The notes below the pieces were generated by a model that did no database searches, was not told the DNA's origin, and saw only the letters and a list, made by a program, of their open reading frames with translations. Positions 1-14,400 of a DNA stretch of 64,000 bases are shown one piece after another. The DNA comes from Crotophaga sulcirostris (taxonomy: Eukaryota > Chordata > Aves > Cuculiformes > Crotophagidae). The DNA is taken from positions 1,627,900-1,691,899 of the forward strand of contig VYZB01000125.1 in NCBI GenBank assembly GCA_013397455.1, in the 5' to 3' direction. Each line of letters starts with the position of its first letter. Within the stretch, counting starts at the first letter, position 1. The position numbers were made by a program, and so were the translations under genes.

Positions 1-2269
1 ATTTTGACAGAAATGGTCAAACAAAACCGTTATTACAGTGTGGAAGAGTTATACAGTCTTTGAATTTGGCTACAGTTTGCCCTTTCCCTTCCACGAAAAC
101 TTGTAATTAAATACCAGGAGGAAACTTGTGTCTGTTGACAACAAGCAGCAGATTACAGTGAGTCAGTTGTCCAATAATGAAACATAATTTTGAAATTAAA
201 ATGTTAAAAATAGCAAAGGTCCAGTGCAATAATGCAATCTAGAAGAGGTGCATCACAAATATGGTGCTTCCCCTTAGGGAAAGCAAAATTCTATGTTTAA
301 AAGTCATACAATAAAAAGACTGGAAATCAAACATTTTAAGATCAAAGATGCAAAACAAGATTATGTAAATCAGGAACAGACGATTAAAACATCACCCAAA
401 ACAGAGCGAGATATTCGAAGAGGTTTAAACTACATCAACTAATACTACAGTATAGGGCAATGGGAGATACTAAGGATTATTTATTTAAATAAAAAGTATG
501 TTTTAATTCTGGGCAATTCCACTACTTCCATGAGAATCTGAATAAAGTGGGTAAGGAATGCACACAAAGCCTTTGCCCTTCTCAGCAGTCATCCTTTCAA
601 ATGGCAAGTCAGACACTGCTGGTTTTCTTCCTTTCACATATTATAATCTCCAGTTTAATAAAAAGGTAATTGCTGTTATTAAGAAACGCTGGGGAAATGA
701 GCTTTAGGCATTTGTTCTTTCACCCATAAAGTTTTGGTTTGGTTTTTTTACAAACAGACAACCAGGTGCAGATGTTTGGTGTAAAACTAGAAACTGAAAT
801 TTCAAAGATTACTGAATGCTCAGTGCACAAAAAGCTTAAAGAGTATTTTGCAGGTTTGAGAGAACCAGACAAGGTGCTATTGTGTACTTAAGTCAACACG
901 ATACAGCCTGATACACCTAACACAAGTTATTTTCCACCTGAGCACTCTTTTGGAAAAACTATATGGCTTTACTTCATCTTCTCAAAGTCTGTGGTTCAAT
1001 GCACAAAGAAAAGTTTACACAGAATATAGAAACCCAGTAATTCACAGTAGTTGATCTCTCCACTGAGCCGAGCCAGAAATTAATATTTCAAAGTCTGTGA
1101 TGCAATTATCTAATAACATATTGCTTCTGTCTCCGCTATAGAAGAGGAACATCACTGTAAATTATGTCAAACAAGATAAATTTTATCCTTGAGATTCCTT
1201 AATTTTGCCCCTTCACATGGAAAGGATTAAGCATTTCATCAGGGTCTGCATGACATGATAAGGATAAAATTCATACTATTCTACTGGTACTTTCATTTAT
1301 TTTCATTGTTGAGAGCTCTGCTAGAGGAGACTTCATAGGACAGCCAAAAATTAGTTCAGCTCAACTCAAGAGAGCAGGGATTTGTGAGAGCCGATGCAAA
1401 CTAAACTGCCATATTTCCTCAAGGATCCAGGCAACAACGCACCCAATTCTAGTCAATGGAATTTTCTCCAAAATTCAGTATCTTGAATAGATTGTAACTC
1501 CACAAGTTACATTTGGCTGAGGAATGCTCATCTAAATCACACATTCAAAGACATACGTAGACAGCCACAGCAATCAGTAACACCTTACAAATGAGACCAA
1601 ACAAGCCTATAGGGAACAACCTAAAAGCACACATGGGTATTTCTTTGATGTTGTGGGTAGTGAGGATAACAAACATTTGCTAGATATTGATCCAAATTCA
1701 TAAAGAGCTGAGTAACTGCAGTTGTGCATTCCCACTTCTCACTGTGTTGAGGCACATAAACACAAAAAGAAGCAAGTTAAAAAAAAAACCAACATACAGT
1801 ATAAACAGTGTAAAGGAAGCTAAAATATTTTATGGATTGAACAAGTCATCTTTGCAATTTCCAATCACCAAATCCCTATGGTATTAATGATACAGAAAAG
1901 CTGTACCCACGATCACCTTCATTTCAAAGATGCAGTTTCTCACAGGCCCTGTCTCAGCAATTTCAGTAGACTTGGATCAGAACCTAAGGTTTCATTTCAA
2001 CTAGCCAAATATGCACCTAAATAAAGCACATCTATACACAATCCTGCTAAAAATCAAACAAATTGCATTATTTATAGGCTGTACTTATCTATCACTATAA
2101 AAATGAAGGGCTGTCAATCTTTTTAAGGTCCATTTGATTTTTATGCTTTCTTTTTTTCCCTTAAGCACTGTGGGAGAAGAATAATAGGAGGAAAGAATAT
2201 TTCTTTGGGAAACTCCTCACTAATTAGCGTGGATCAAAGAGGGGGACTACATTAAACAGCATTACTAAC
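1..2269 (-). other. RAD18 intron 10 (partial)
   Basis: This AT-rich sequence lies downstream of exon 10 in the gene's direction. I searched it for the remaining RAD18 C-terminal exons and saw none. No repeat family, RNA gene or long open frame is evident. Confidence 0.8.
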
Positions 2270-2404
2270 CTGTGACCACTGACAAATCTTGGATAGCAAC
2301 ATCTTCTTTGTTTTGAGCACTTTCTGTTTTCCTCTTACCACTTTTCTTCCACCGATTATTTACTTGATCCACCAAAAACTGAAATTCACTTCTGTGTTTG
2401 TTTC
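2270..2404 (-). CDS. RAD18: RAD18 exon 10, RAD6-binding helix and basic tail
   Basis: The 135 bases complete R352 and encode residues 353-396 plus one base. The first part ([20 protein letters not shown]) matches the RAD6-binding helix of human RAD18. A basic cluster (KKSGKRK, 371-377) and a diverged acidic/polar tail follow. The acceptor is TTTCAG|GAAACA and the donor is CACAG|GTTAGT. The open phase 1 at this donor shows that more coding exons lie to the left, outside the window. Confidence 0.93.
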
Positions 2405-5400
2405 CTGAAATATAACAGTGCATTACTGATCATTGCCACAGGTCTCTTAAAGTACATCATAAAAAGTGAAAAGGACGTGAACAGAAATAAACACAATATA
2501 CTGAATCAGAAACATTTTTGTTAAGAGCAAATGAAAAACAACTCATCACTGCAATGTGTTCTATATTCTAGTAATGATCTAAATCTTTGACTATGGTTTT
2601 ACAGAGTCAGGAACACTTGCACAGAAAAACTGTGCTTGTTTTGTCTTTATACTATCTTTTTTTTCCCCCTAAACTTAAGTATTGTAATTACCATCATGAC
2701 AACATTTAATATTGTTGTCACAGCACCGGGTCTATTGGACCTCACGGAGCATCTGGTCAATGCTCTTAGTCATATGGTTTAATTCTAGGCAGTCCTGCAA
2801 GGAGCACTCTGCTACAGAGAAAGTATAAATTCTCATGACTACTCTGCAAATTGCTTTAATGTAGCTTTGAGTTTTTCCCCATTTCTGCAGTAAAGCAATG
2901 TCAAAAGCCACTGTGTCAAGCTTATTACATTGTTGTCATTCAGATCCTCCAATCACAGTTAATTGCTCTTTGGCATACTCTTTGCACTTTCAATCACTTG
3001 GTATGTTCTAAGCAATCCTCTGGTATTCTGTCACGGCAATATTGTTTTTTAATCTAGATACCTTTAATTCTTTATTCAGAGGTTGGGAAAATACACAGTC
3101 TCCTCAGACAGACAAAGTGGATTACCTAATCCTTGCTGGCCATGAAGGGAACACACTGTTTTCCCTACAAAACACACAAACTTCTAATGAAACAGCGTGT
3201 TTGACTGTAGCCCCCCGTGGCTAGTACAGCATGAAAGGCTCAGTGCATACACATGACTTTATATTGATATATCACAGTGAAAGCAGCAAACATGAATTGC
3301 CTTTATTTGGAAGGATTTTCAACAGAAAGTCACTCTGAGAAAGATTTATCCTTTTGAGACAAATGAAGTATTTAGCTAAAAACTTCAGCCTAATTTTCAG
3401 CCTGTGGAAAAAGCATTCAAACTGTTTTCCATGTCAGAGGCAGGAAGGCTTGATGTAGATCATAAACATCCTCGGGCCAAAGTAACTGTTTGTGACAGCA
3501 TGAGGTGAAGCACACACAACCTATCTGGGCTCCAGACTGCCTCTCCCAACAATGTCCAGACAACCAGCCCACAGAGACTTCAGAGGTTCTACACACTATA
3601 ATATCCCAGCTCCTAGCGAGATTATTTTATGACCCATCCTCACAGGGCACGGGACTCTGCGCAGTGGCAAGGGACCACCACACTCCTCCTCCGCTGACAG
3701 CAGAAGGCTGGCAGTACTTGCATGCCATCTGCAAGGAAAGTTTCCCAGCTACTGCAAAATAGCAATGGACTAAATAAAGCAGCCCCTGAGAAAAGAGTAC
3801 ACCTTGTCTTACACACAGCACTGTGCACACACAGTCTTTTTTTGTTCTGTGCACACACAGAATTGAATATTACTTAAAGTCTCCACTCTGTAAAAGCCAC
3901 ACACACGCTGCACTTGCTGGAAAGACTTAAGGTATCAGAGTATCACAGTATTACAAGGTTGGAAAGGACCTCTGAGATCATCGAGTCCAACCTATAGCCT
4001 AACACTAACACCATCCCATCATCTAAACCATGGCATTGAGTGCCTCATCCAATCTCCTCTTAAACACCTCCAGAGCTGGCGACTCCACCATCTCCCTGGG
4101 CAGCGCATTCCAATGGCCAATTACCCTTTCAGTGAAGAACTTTTTCCTAATATCAAGCCTAAATCCCAGCAGAGACAATGGGTAGGAAAGTGACAGAAAT
4201 CCTCAGGACAAACAAGAGCTCACGGTTAGCAGTGGGCAAACTGGGACACCTGCCACCCAGCCCACTGGCACCAAGACCTGGCCTGTCCCACCATGCACAG
4301 TCAGCCTCAGCCTGCCCCAGCACTCCCCCTGAACCGGGGTGCACACACAAGCTTCACACCCATCCCACAAGTGCCAAGAGCAATGCATAACTGCAAATGT
4401 CCCAGTGAATCAGGATACTTCAAGCCCTACTGAAACAAATAACTCCCTCATAACTTTACTGTTTTCTTAGTTTGGCTGTTGTACTTTTTTTTTTTTCCTA
4501 AATCAGACTTTGAAATGCTTTCTTCTTCCTGTGCTGGGTGGGGAGAGGCAGGAACAACCCTCACCTTCCTTGCAGCTTCAGCACAGGCACTCCCTGAGGT
4601 TCCAAACTGCAATTCATCTCACCCCACACTCCTCTGCAGGCATCAGCGGTTTTCCATCTCCTTCCCTTGCTGCCCCATTCCTCCTCACCTTGACTTAGCC
4701 ATGGGGCCTGGCTTCCCCTACAAACAGCCCTGACCTCCTCCTCAACCACGACAAGCCTTCTGACAGCACTGCTTCACCTCAGCATCCTGCTCAGCACGGT
4801 CAGGGCATGTGACACTGGCGCAGGGCGCGTGCAGCAGTGGAGACAGGGCACAGCAGCACCTCGAGGAGCAGATATCCCTTGGAGTGCTGTGTTGGATACG
4901 GCACATATAAATAATTGCTGCATCTAATCCTGATCTATGTCCTGTCGCAGTGACAGGAGGGGCAAAAAGCCAAAATAAAATTCATAGAGCTCTGCTTCAC
5001 AGAAAGGAACAGATATAAAACTGACTCTCTTTCCCTGCGTAGCTGAAAGCACCACACAAGGTCAACAGCTCCTTTAATAAAAAAAAAAATAGTTCTTGTC
5101 CCAGATGCTTGTGTTTGAGCCTCTGCACATTCATTACGTAATTCCTTCGGTGCTTCAGTTTTTCCAGTATTACTATTTTTTTTTGTTTTGTTTTATGGTG
5201 TAACTACAAACTTTTCAAGTAAAAAAGAAATGTCCTGGCAAAGCCAGGCACTATTCAGATACACTGTAAATCACTGCTGTGCTGAAATGACATACCACGC
5301 ACATTTCGCAAAACTACAGGCATTTCGATAATAGAACAACCACAGATGTAATTACAAATATTTAAAACACAAAACAAATCAGCAAGCCTCTGAATTGCAT

Positions 5401-8400
5401 TGCAAATTAAGATTTATAAGCAGAAAAATAACAGAATATATTTTTTAACAAAATTCTTTGTTTTCCTGTAGATTTTTTAACTCTTTAAATAGAGGCCTGA
5501 CCATGAAAAATAGCAGGAGTAGGTTGACACCAGGTTGACAGTGTCACTGAGTTCCCAAGGGGCAGACAGAAGCTATTGCAGGCAACAGCATCTCTAATTG
5601 TACCTTCCAGGCACAGACGCTGGTGGCTGCTCAAGTAGAGCTTCCAGCTAGCATATAATCCATTCTCAGGTTCATCAAGCCAAAATAATCATTGGTATTT
5701 TAAAAACACTTCACACACAAAAAGAGAACAAATAAAACCCCAAAACCAACAGTGTAATTAGCTGTTTGCCAAGAGCCTGGGAAATGGTAAATAAGATAAC
5801 AAGAAATTAAAAAATAAAGGGTTTTATAAGGGTTTTATCGTAGATGTTTTATCTTGCTTTTCATCAGGGCTGTTACATAGCTCCACTATGTTGTATGTTT
5901 CCTATGGAAACACAGAAAAATATACACTTGGGTCTTTTTATTCAGAATTTACACTAGAGTTAATTAATGCATTCATTCACCTGTGAATTAGGGATCTAGG
6001 GTGCAAATTTTTTTAAGTCCATCTCTGCTACAGTGAAAAATAAAATGGCATTCGATAAAACTTCTTTTCATCTCTGATTGTTTTATAATTTTAATGTACA
6101 ATTCTTTTTTCATGCCCTGTTGGTTTTATGAGAAATAATTTGCTGACACTAGTTAACCTGTGCCTCTTTGGTCATTTCTTTTTATTGATTTTAAAACAAC
6201 ATGTTCCCACTAAAATATTTTTCTATGTTTCTATCTTCTCTGTTTTATCCCGCCCTCTCTTTTTTTTTTTTTTTTACACTTTTAAATGTTAAATTAAGCT
6301 GCCCGAGGCTAACTTATTCACTTAGTGGTCTTGATAACTTTGAAATCGTATCCTTTTAACAATATAAACTAAACAAAACATCTGCTTTTGGAAAACTAAC
6401 TCAGCATTTACTATTCTTTTTGTTCTAAAATGTGTACAGCAGATCAAGAAAATAAAAGATGGGTCAGCCACAACAGTCTCCTGCGGCCACTGCCAGCAGC
6501 ACACAGGTTCCTGGTGCAGAACTGGCTGACTGGCTCCTTTTTCCAAACCCCACCCCAAGGCAATACAACCACTTGCAAGGTTGAAACATGAATGTAACCA
6601 GGGATCCAACTTTAAAAGGAATTTGTGCACATCCAAAAATTCTATAAAAGTGAGTTAAGTGGGTTTCTTGCTCTCAATCAGTCCCCAGGGACAGCACTGC
6701 CCTACAAAGAGCTGTGCAGGCACCACACCAGAGCAGCACATCCCCTCGGCAGCTCCCTCGCTCCCGCGTTACTCTACACCAGCCCTGCCACCCCTAAGCA
6801 TTCCCTGTCTGTGAGAGGTACCATCGGGGTGAACACACTCACAGGGGACTGAATTCAGGTCCCTTCCTCAGACAGCTTTTGCTCAGACTCACCTTCCACA
6901 TTTAGCAGAATGCTAATGAGCAAAGCACTAATGGCGAGTTACAAGGCACATGCTCCACCTCCAGGGGCCTTTTGAAGTCACCAGACTTTGGATTTGTTCT
7001 TTACAGAGCTACTAAAGCCTTGTAGGGAAAAATACTAAATTTGGAATTAATACTTTTTAAATTATCTTACTTTTTTTGTTTTCCCTGCATTGTATACCCT
7101 TCTAGAGATTTCTGCATGGCAAGAGAGTAATAATTTACTTGGAATTAGAGGAGAATGACTAAGATTCAAAACCACAAACAGTGCATGTACACTTAAAAAA
7201 AAGATATTCTCAGAAACAGCAACAAAAAGCAAGGGAAAAATTTGTTAAATATTTAGGCCCTTATTTAGCCTTCACAGAAACCCAACTAAAATCAACAAGG
7301 CTAAATCTAGCTGCATTATGGGATAATTTATATGCTTGAAGCAGCGCAAGGAAGCATAGGAAATATGACCATATTGCAGATTTAAATACACCCTTAAGTA
7401 TAATCAGGGCAAGTTGTGCCTTCACTGCTTTGCTCCTCTGTGGCTGAAGGCAAGAGAAGTTTAATGTTCATTGAATATTGTTTTAGCATTACATGGCTAA
7501 CTACCATGTTTGAGTGTTCAAGCAGAGTGTAGGTGAAGTGAAAGGAGTGGGAAACAACAGGAAAAAATTTGTGAACACCAAGAGGGAGCTAAGTACAAAA
7601 TAATGCTATTTGAAATCTGTTGTACAAACACACAAAGAAGGGTCAGGAAATCATCTGTAAAAATCAGTTTACATTAGCCATTTCTGTACTACATTACTAC
7701 AGCAGGATGTAAGCCCTGCAATCTTTATCTCTCCTGAGAACGTTTGCTTCTAAACTAACCATGAAGAAGGTTATATGTTTCCAAAGAGAGAGAAAACACA
7801 GTTCAAGTTTAAGTATAAAGTAAGGTGAAAGACAGTTTAAAATATCATGTTTTGCCACGGTCAAATTATGCAGGAATCAGTTCTCTGTTGAAAAAAAAAA
7901 AAACCAACAAATTAAAAAAAATCACCCACCAAAAATCCCAACAAAATTGTATCACTGAACTACAGCTCTCTTTATGATATTTTTCTTATTTTTTCTCTCT
8001 TCTCTTCTTTCCCTTAAACATTTATTCCAGTTACGTTTCCCAAAACAAATGCTGTTTTTCTGTCAGGACAGAAGCAGGTTTATAAGCAACACTGGGCCAG
8101 TGTAAAGAAAAATATGAAACAACAATGACAAAACCAGACAAACATCACCCATTTTGCACTGAATCGTAGTTGCCTGGACATAATGGAGGGGAAAAAGCTT
8201 CAACCACATGAGCAGAGTATTCTTTCCAAAAGATTTAAAATCAGCATCATAAGAATCGCACAGAGTGTCTTAACACAGAGTAGGACACTGAAAGAGAGCT
8301 CTCTCTTCATGTGACAGCCCAGGCAGCTTGACAGGATACGGCCAGCACACACACCCAGCACTCCTAGGGTCTCAGGGAGTCCTTTCAGATAAGTTCCCAG

Positions 8401-11400
8401 TGAAACCATACAACTGCACTTGGCACATGCAGTGCTGGGGACAGAAAAATTCTATTTTTTTCTTGTGTCCAACAAACACAGGAGACCCATTAAGACGGTA
8501 AATAGAAAGTCCGTAAGTGGAGATATGCTAAGGAGGCAATCAGCTTCCATCTCAATCTTCTCCAGTCCTGGCAGTGAGTTTTGTGAAACATCAGTACTTA
8601 ACAGAGACTGAGTTTAAAGAGCAAGTTTCAGCCCAAACAGAGAACTTCCAGGTTTGATTTAATAAACGGGGGGCAGAGGAAGTACACACGTATACGAAAA
8701 GCATCACTTTTGTGTGTATGTTTTAGTACAAGGGAAAAGAAAGTGAATTTAAAAGCAATATGAAGTGAAAGTTGCATATTACTTACGATATTCAGTATGG
8801 ATCTCATCTATTTCTTCCTCTGTCTGGTCCTTTGTGAAGGTCAAGCTCTACAGAAGTCACATGTATGTTTATTTATGGAAACAATAAGATGATAAAGCTG
8901 CATACTTTAAAACTAAATGAAGACTTAAAACTGGAAAAAGGATCAGTTGTCTTCTTCCGCCACCGATTCTTATCATCTCATCTACAGACAGTAATATTTA
9001 TATATGAAGTATATATACATGCTGTCTTGCTTTGCTTTCACAAAGTCAACAGGACTAAGCCAAGCTACCCCATATAACTCCCAGGAAGTGTGACCATAAA
9101 ATATTTCCTAATACTGTGCAACAAACATGCTCCAAAAGTCACAAAAAGTATCCTATGTCATGGGAAAAGAACAGACACTATTGCTGATACGGAAGCAAGG
9201 AATTTGCTAGCTAAATCCTAGAGAATTCTAGGAAGCAAAATATTCCCCACACTGCCATGGAGGGTCAAAATCCTCCAACATGACCAAGGGGAATATCTCT
9301 CAGGAATTTTTATTGTAATCAAAATAATGCCCATGTTTAAATGGTTTGGGCATAGAAACATCAACGGTACATGAATTGTCCATGACAAATGAGTGGTATG
9401 AGAAAATCATGTTGGTTATATGATGGTATATATGAACTCCAACGTGCAACCTGGGAATACCCACAATAAAGGGATAGGCAAACATGTTCAGTGTCCACTT
9501 TGCAATTTCTCCTAGCCACCCCCCCCCTTTGAAAACAAAAATAATTAGCTTACATTTTCACCAGTTTTATTAGATTCAAGCTGAATTCGAATCTTCTCAC
9601 TCGTTTCCAGCTCTTTAACAACTTCTGCAACTGTTTGAAAATACAAGAAAAAGATCAATAAAACAGGAGCTGTTAAATAAAAAGATCTAATAGCACTGAA
9701 GGAAACTACAATGAATTTAAATTGCGAAGAGACAAACCAGGATTAGCTCTCCAACAGGGAAAACTCAGACTCAAATCACAGGCAAATGCAAATGGCATGA
9801 TTTCACACCAGTGCTCACTGGGAATTTGTTCAGGCAGAGGAACTGCTCCCATCTGCAGAAGCTGAGCAGCAAAGACAGTGTCCAAGACTTGGGACCAGGA
9901 GGCAAGGTTGGGAGTCATGGGCCTTGGCCGACGTGCCTTGCAGCAAGCCCCGCAGTGCTTGCCGGCAGCTGGCTCTCAGCCACCTCCTCGCGGGCCGTTG
10001 CTCTCATTTCCTTTGTATTAAATTCATGGGAAAATGTAGTCTTTTAAACCATATTTGAATCTTCCTCTAGTATACTATAGCATTTCTGTCACACACAGGC
10101 ATGTTTTTAATGAAAAGGTTTTCCATTTTATAATGCATCTTTCAATGGAAGATAAAATAATAACATGTACTGTTTATCTTACTCTTACCTCCAAGGACCA
10201 CCTTCCAAGGCAACACAAAACTATCCACAGGCTTATGTCCAAAACTCATAGTCCAAAGATGAATTACAACCTACTTTAACGATTAAATTGGACTCCTCAA
10301 AGGCATATAAACAAACATAACTGTGTTCGTAACATTTTAACTAAAACTACAGCTCTGCAGGACCCCGCATGGTTTATTTTGACACTTACTTTTACAAATC
10401 TGTTTCTACATTTAATCATTTTCACAGAGCTATGAGGTAGCTATGGGTATTTATTGAAATAAATGCTTTCACCAGACAATAAAGTAGCCAGAGAACAAAA
10501 GCTTATTAAGCTGTGAAGGAATAAATTCTGTTTAAAACTGGTTTACTCCAAATCCAGGAATCTGGCGCCTATGCTTCCTCAGAAGCTCAGCTACTCATAT
10601 TACATAGTGACCTTAGGTTTACTGCTACCACTGAATACATGTCTGCATCTTAAGTGTGAGTTTAATAATTGACCCTTTATAAACAGGTATTGAGCCAGAA
10701 CTCAATAAAAGTTTTGCATTATTTAGGGCAGACCAGTACATTTTAACACATGGTGAAATTCTTCACAGAACTAGCTAGGATAAACAATGCAAACAAAGGC
10801 TCGGTGCTACTTCATCACCAGTATCAAGTGAAGAATTGTTCCAAGAGCCAAATACATCCTAGCACATTAAAGTTCTAACAGAGAACCACCTGTCCTGCAC
10901 AGTGTCAGTTCTAGCACGCCTTAGGCAGTCATGAGGGTCCAGTCGAACCAGAGTTCACTTCTCATGCCAACCTTGCAGCCGCATAAGAGCAGCAGTGCAA
11001 CCTCAACCCACAGCCTTTCCTGTCTCCTCACTCAGAGCTGCCACGGCTCCAGATCCATTCACTCCTCACTTTATTTCAAAACTGCTCAAGTCCTGTTTAG
11101 CCATCAGACAACAGCATACCTCCACAACCTACAGCAGCTTTATGTCACCTGCTGGGTGAACATGGAGATGGGTTTGAGAGTGTTTAATTACATTTTCATA
11201 ATTAATATAAATCATAGCGTGATTGAAATTCTGATATAAGTGCTGATCTTGCAGACTTAAACAAGCTTTCTAAACTTCTGTCATTTCTGAAGTCAAACAA
11301 TTTTAACTTTATGTGCTAGTTCTCATCCAAGAAGCTTTCTGAAGTCCTGGAAAATTTTTTGAAAGTATTTATGTTTATTTTCAGAAATGCTTAGGTACAA

Positions 11401-14400
11401 ACTAAGCAGTGATATTTGGCACCTAAATCACTAATGCACTTAAACTTCTTAGTCAAGTTCTTAAAATGGCAAAAGCAGCAAAATGAAAAAGTCATTAGTG
11501 TTGGTCACAAACTTGCCAAGAGCTAGCAAGTGAAATCAAGATTTCAAAAAGTCAGAGTCTAAAGTTTACCTGCTTAATTCATATTTATAGTTGCCAGTGA
11601 TTGACTTTATCTTTCAACAAGCACCACATTTGGCAGTTCTGCTTGTTTAATAAAGGATTTGAACATCAAGAACATACTCTATTTTTTAAATGCTACAGTA
11701 GAAGTTGTGGACATTCAGCATCTTGGATCACATACAAAACCAAACATGCATGGAGTTAACATATGAGCTTTTAATACTCACTTGGAACAAATACTTCCCT
11801 ATACTGTCAAATTTGTTAAATCATAACTGACAAATTAAGTGGGTTTTACTGTGTTTCAATTTGTCAGCATTCTCAAAGGATATTTCTCACCCCAGACCCA
11901 AATTATTCCTTTTATAGATATGTGACAAAGAGCAAATGGGAAGTTCAGCTGGACACTTGCAGTGGGATGCTATCTGACCCATGGAGATGCTGAACCCAGC
12001 TGGGCACAAGCAGCTCCTCAGCTCCCAGCTCACTGCTCTGCACGCTCATTCAGTTCCCAACTGTCCCACTGCCAGTAAGAGCAAAAATTGATGTGGTCAA
12101 AATACTTTCTGAGTCCATCAGTACACACAAAAATATTCAGAACTTCTGGAAGAAATGGTGAACTTGTGCTTCAGGAGTTAAGTTTCTCAGTAAACATGAA
12201 AATTAAAGAGATCAACCTGAGGGTAAGGAATTTCTCCTCTCTCTACCTTTGAAACATCTGACACCAGCTCTTGTCAGCAGCAGGACTGACCTACACTACA
12301 GACCTAGCAGACTGCAAGATGAAACCAGTGCAGAACACTGAATACCAGCTATATGAGAATTTCCAGGACATTAACAGCTATGCAGCTCCCAAGAGAGTAA
12401 TATCAGAACACAATCCTGTAGAAAATTCCTTTAAAAGGACTGTTTGCCATAAGCTTCTAACCAAATAAAAAAATATAACTATAAATCTGATGTCTACCTC
12501 TAACCCACACATGCCAGTGCATTTGTGCTGTTACTTGTATCACTTGCAGAACTGAAATGAGAGATGACAAACACCACACATTTTTAAAAACATATATTCT
12601 ATTTTATACAAGATGAAAACATCTAACAAGATCAGCTGTCCAGCTCATACATGGTATTAGAAATTTAAAAAAATGGCCATGTTGTCTACAAAACCAGGCA
12701 GCACAAATACCCTACTTGGATCTCATCCTCCCTGTTCCAGCCCTGGTATTTACCAAGCATTAAGTCTGAGCACATGCAAGCAATAGGCTTGCCTTTAAAG
12801 AAAGTTTATATTGCATTCACATTAGAAACAACAACACATTTTCCTTACTCCATACAGCTGTTTAATGCTATAGTCTGATTATAAAAAATTACTGACAGAC
12901 ACCTAAATTGCTATAAACTCCAGGAAAACATTAACATTTTCTTATTAATTCACTCTACCTTTACCCATTATCTCCAAAAAGAAATATAATTTTGAAATTA
13001 AAACCAATAAAAATATATAAGTCTGTGTATAGAAGAAACCGAACAAATGCTAAACAAAAGATAAATTAATAATCCATTTACTTACTAAGAAACTCAGGTA
13101 TTTTCAATTTTTTTACTAAAAGCCTCAGAGTCTAATTTGGAGGCACTCACTAAAATGCAAAGTCAATAAAACAGAGTATTTTTCAAAACAGGTTAGTAAA
13201 CTGGGAACTTCAACAGAAACATCCTTGCTGGATACTTACAGAGTATAGCAAAACATTTCTGGTTTTCATTAAATTTCCTTTTTTTGCATTAAACTTTATT
13301 TATGTAAGAGAAATTCTTCTAGTTCCAGTTTTCCCAATTATGCAAACCAACCTCACTCATACCCTGATAACCAAGACAAGGAAATGCATACAAGTAGTTT
13401 GTGATGGCAAAAACGTTCTTAGAATTTCTAACTTACCCGATTTGGGATTTAGAGAATCACATTGAGCATTATACATGTGCACAAATTCTTGGTGTCTCTT
13501 AATGAGCTGTTGTCGGGTCCCATGGGTAGACAGACCATGTTCCTTTAGTTTCTTCTTCAAATCACGTTCAGAGAGCAGGTTGTAAACAACTTTAGACATA
13601 GGCTTCCTTTTGTGAGCAGAACTGCAAAAGGAAAAAGGAAACAAACTTTTCTTAATACTCCTATGAAAATGAAAATACTGACTTGCATTTTCACAGGGCA
13701 TTTTACCCACTCTGGGCAAGCAATAGCTGAAAGAATCATTTTAGCCATAACAGACACCCAACCAATTACACAGTATATCACAGATGCAACAACAGCTCTA
13801 GGAAGCCAGAATGTTTTTTCCATCTACCACAAAGAAAATGTCAAACATGCAGAAAGCAATAGGTCTAGTCTGATTTGCTTTAGGAAATTATGCAAACACT
13901 ACTCATGTAACAAGTACTGCAGCTCTATTTTCAATATCTACAGCAAAGGTTTCAGAATCCCATTAGCAAACACAGTATTGTTCATCTTCATTAAGATAAA
14001 GCTCTAAATTCAAAAGGAAGTGCACTGAATTCAGACTGCTTAAACACAGGTTTTCCACCCAAGTACTGGTCATGTCTTACCTAAAACAGTTGAAGTTTTA
14101 AAAGCATTAAACCTGCAGGTCTAAACTGAATTAGGAGATTTTTCAGCTTTCTGGGAGAATGACTTCGAGAAAGACAGTCATGTACCTGAAAGCCTATTTG
14201 TGGCTCCCATCTAACAGCAGGGTAGTATGGTAATACAGACACGCGACATTAAAAAGAATGCTTTCAGATTAATAACAACTAAATCCAAAATTTACTCCTT
14301 CTCACTGCCTTATGTCAGAAGAATTCAACATTCCTGGCATTCCAAACAAGGGAATCCATCTTAATTACAGGAAAATGTGATAGAAAATTCAAGTCTACTA

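Larger units (their letters stand above)
2405..8786 (-). other. RAD18 intron 9
   Basis: This 6.4-kb intron holds one CR1 fragment (3931-4165), a T12 run at 4485-4496 and a T16 run at 6260-6275. A mildly GC-rich patch (about 4200-4900) follows the CR1. I see nothing else of note. Confidence 0.85.

Noticed and set aside
1..2269. Remaining RAD18 C-terminal exons
   Set aside because: I looked on the minus strand for the serine/acid-rich tail and basic C-terminus and found no matching frame with splice sites. They probably lie left of the window.
13612..14007. A 131-codon plus-strand open frame
   Set aside because: It begins antisense to RAD18 exon 7 and continues into the intron. It is a shadow with no domain.
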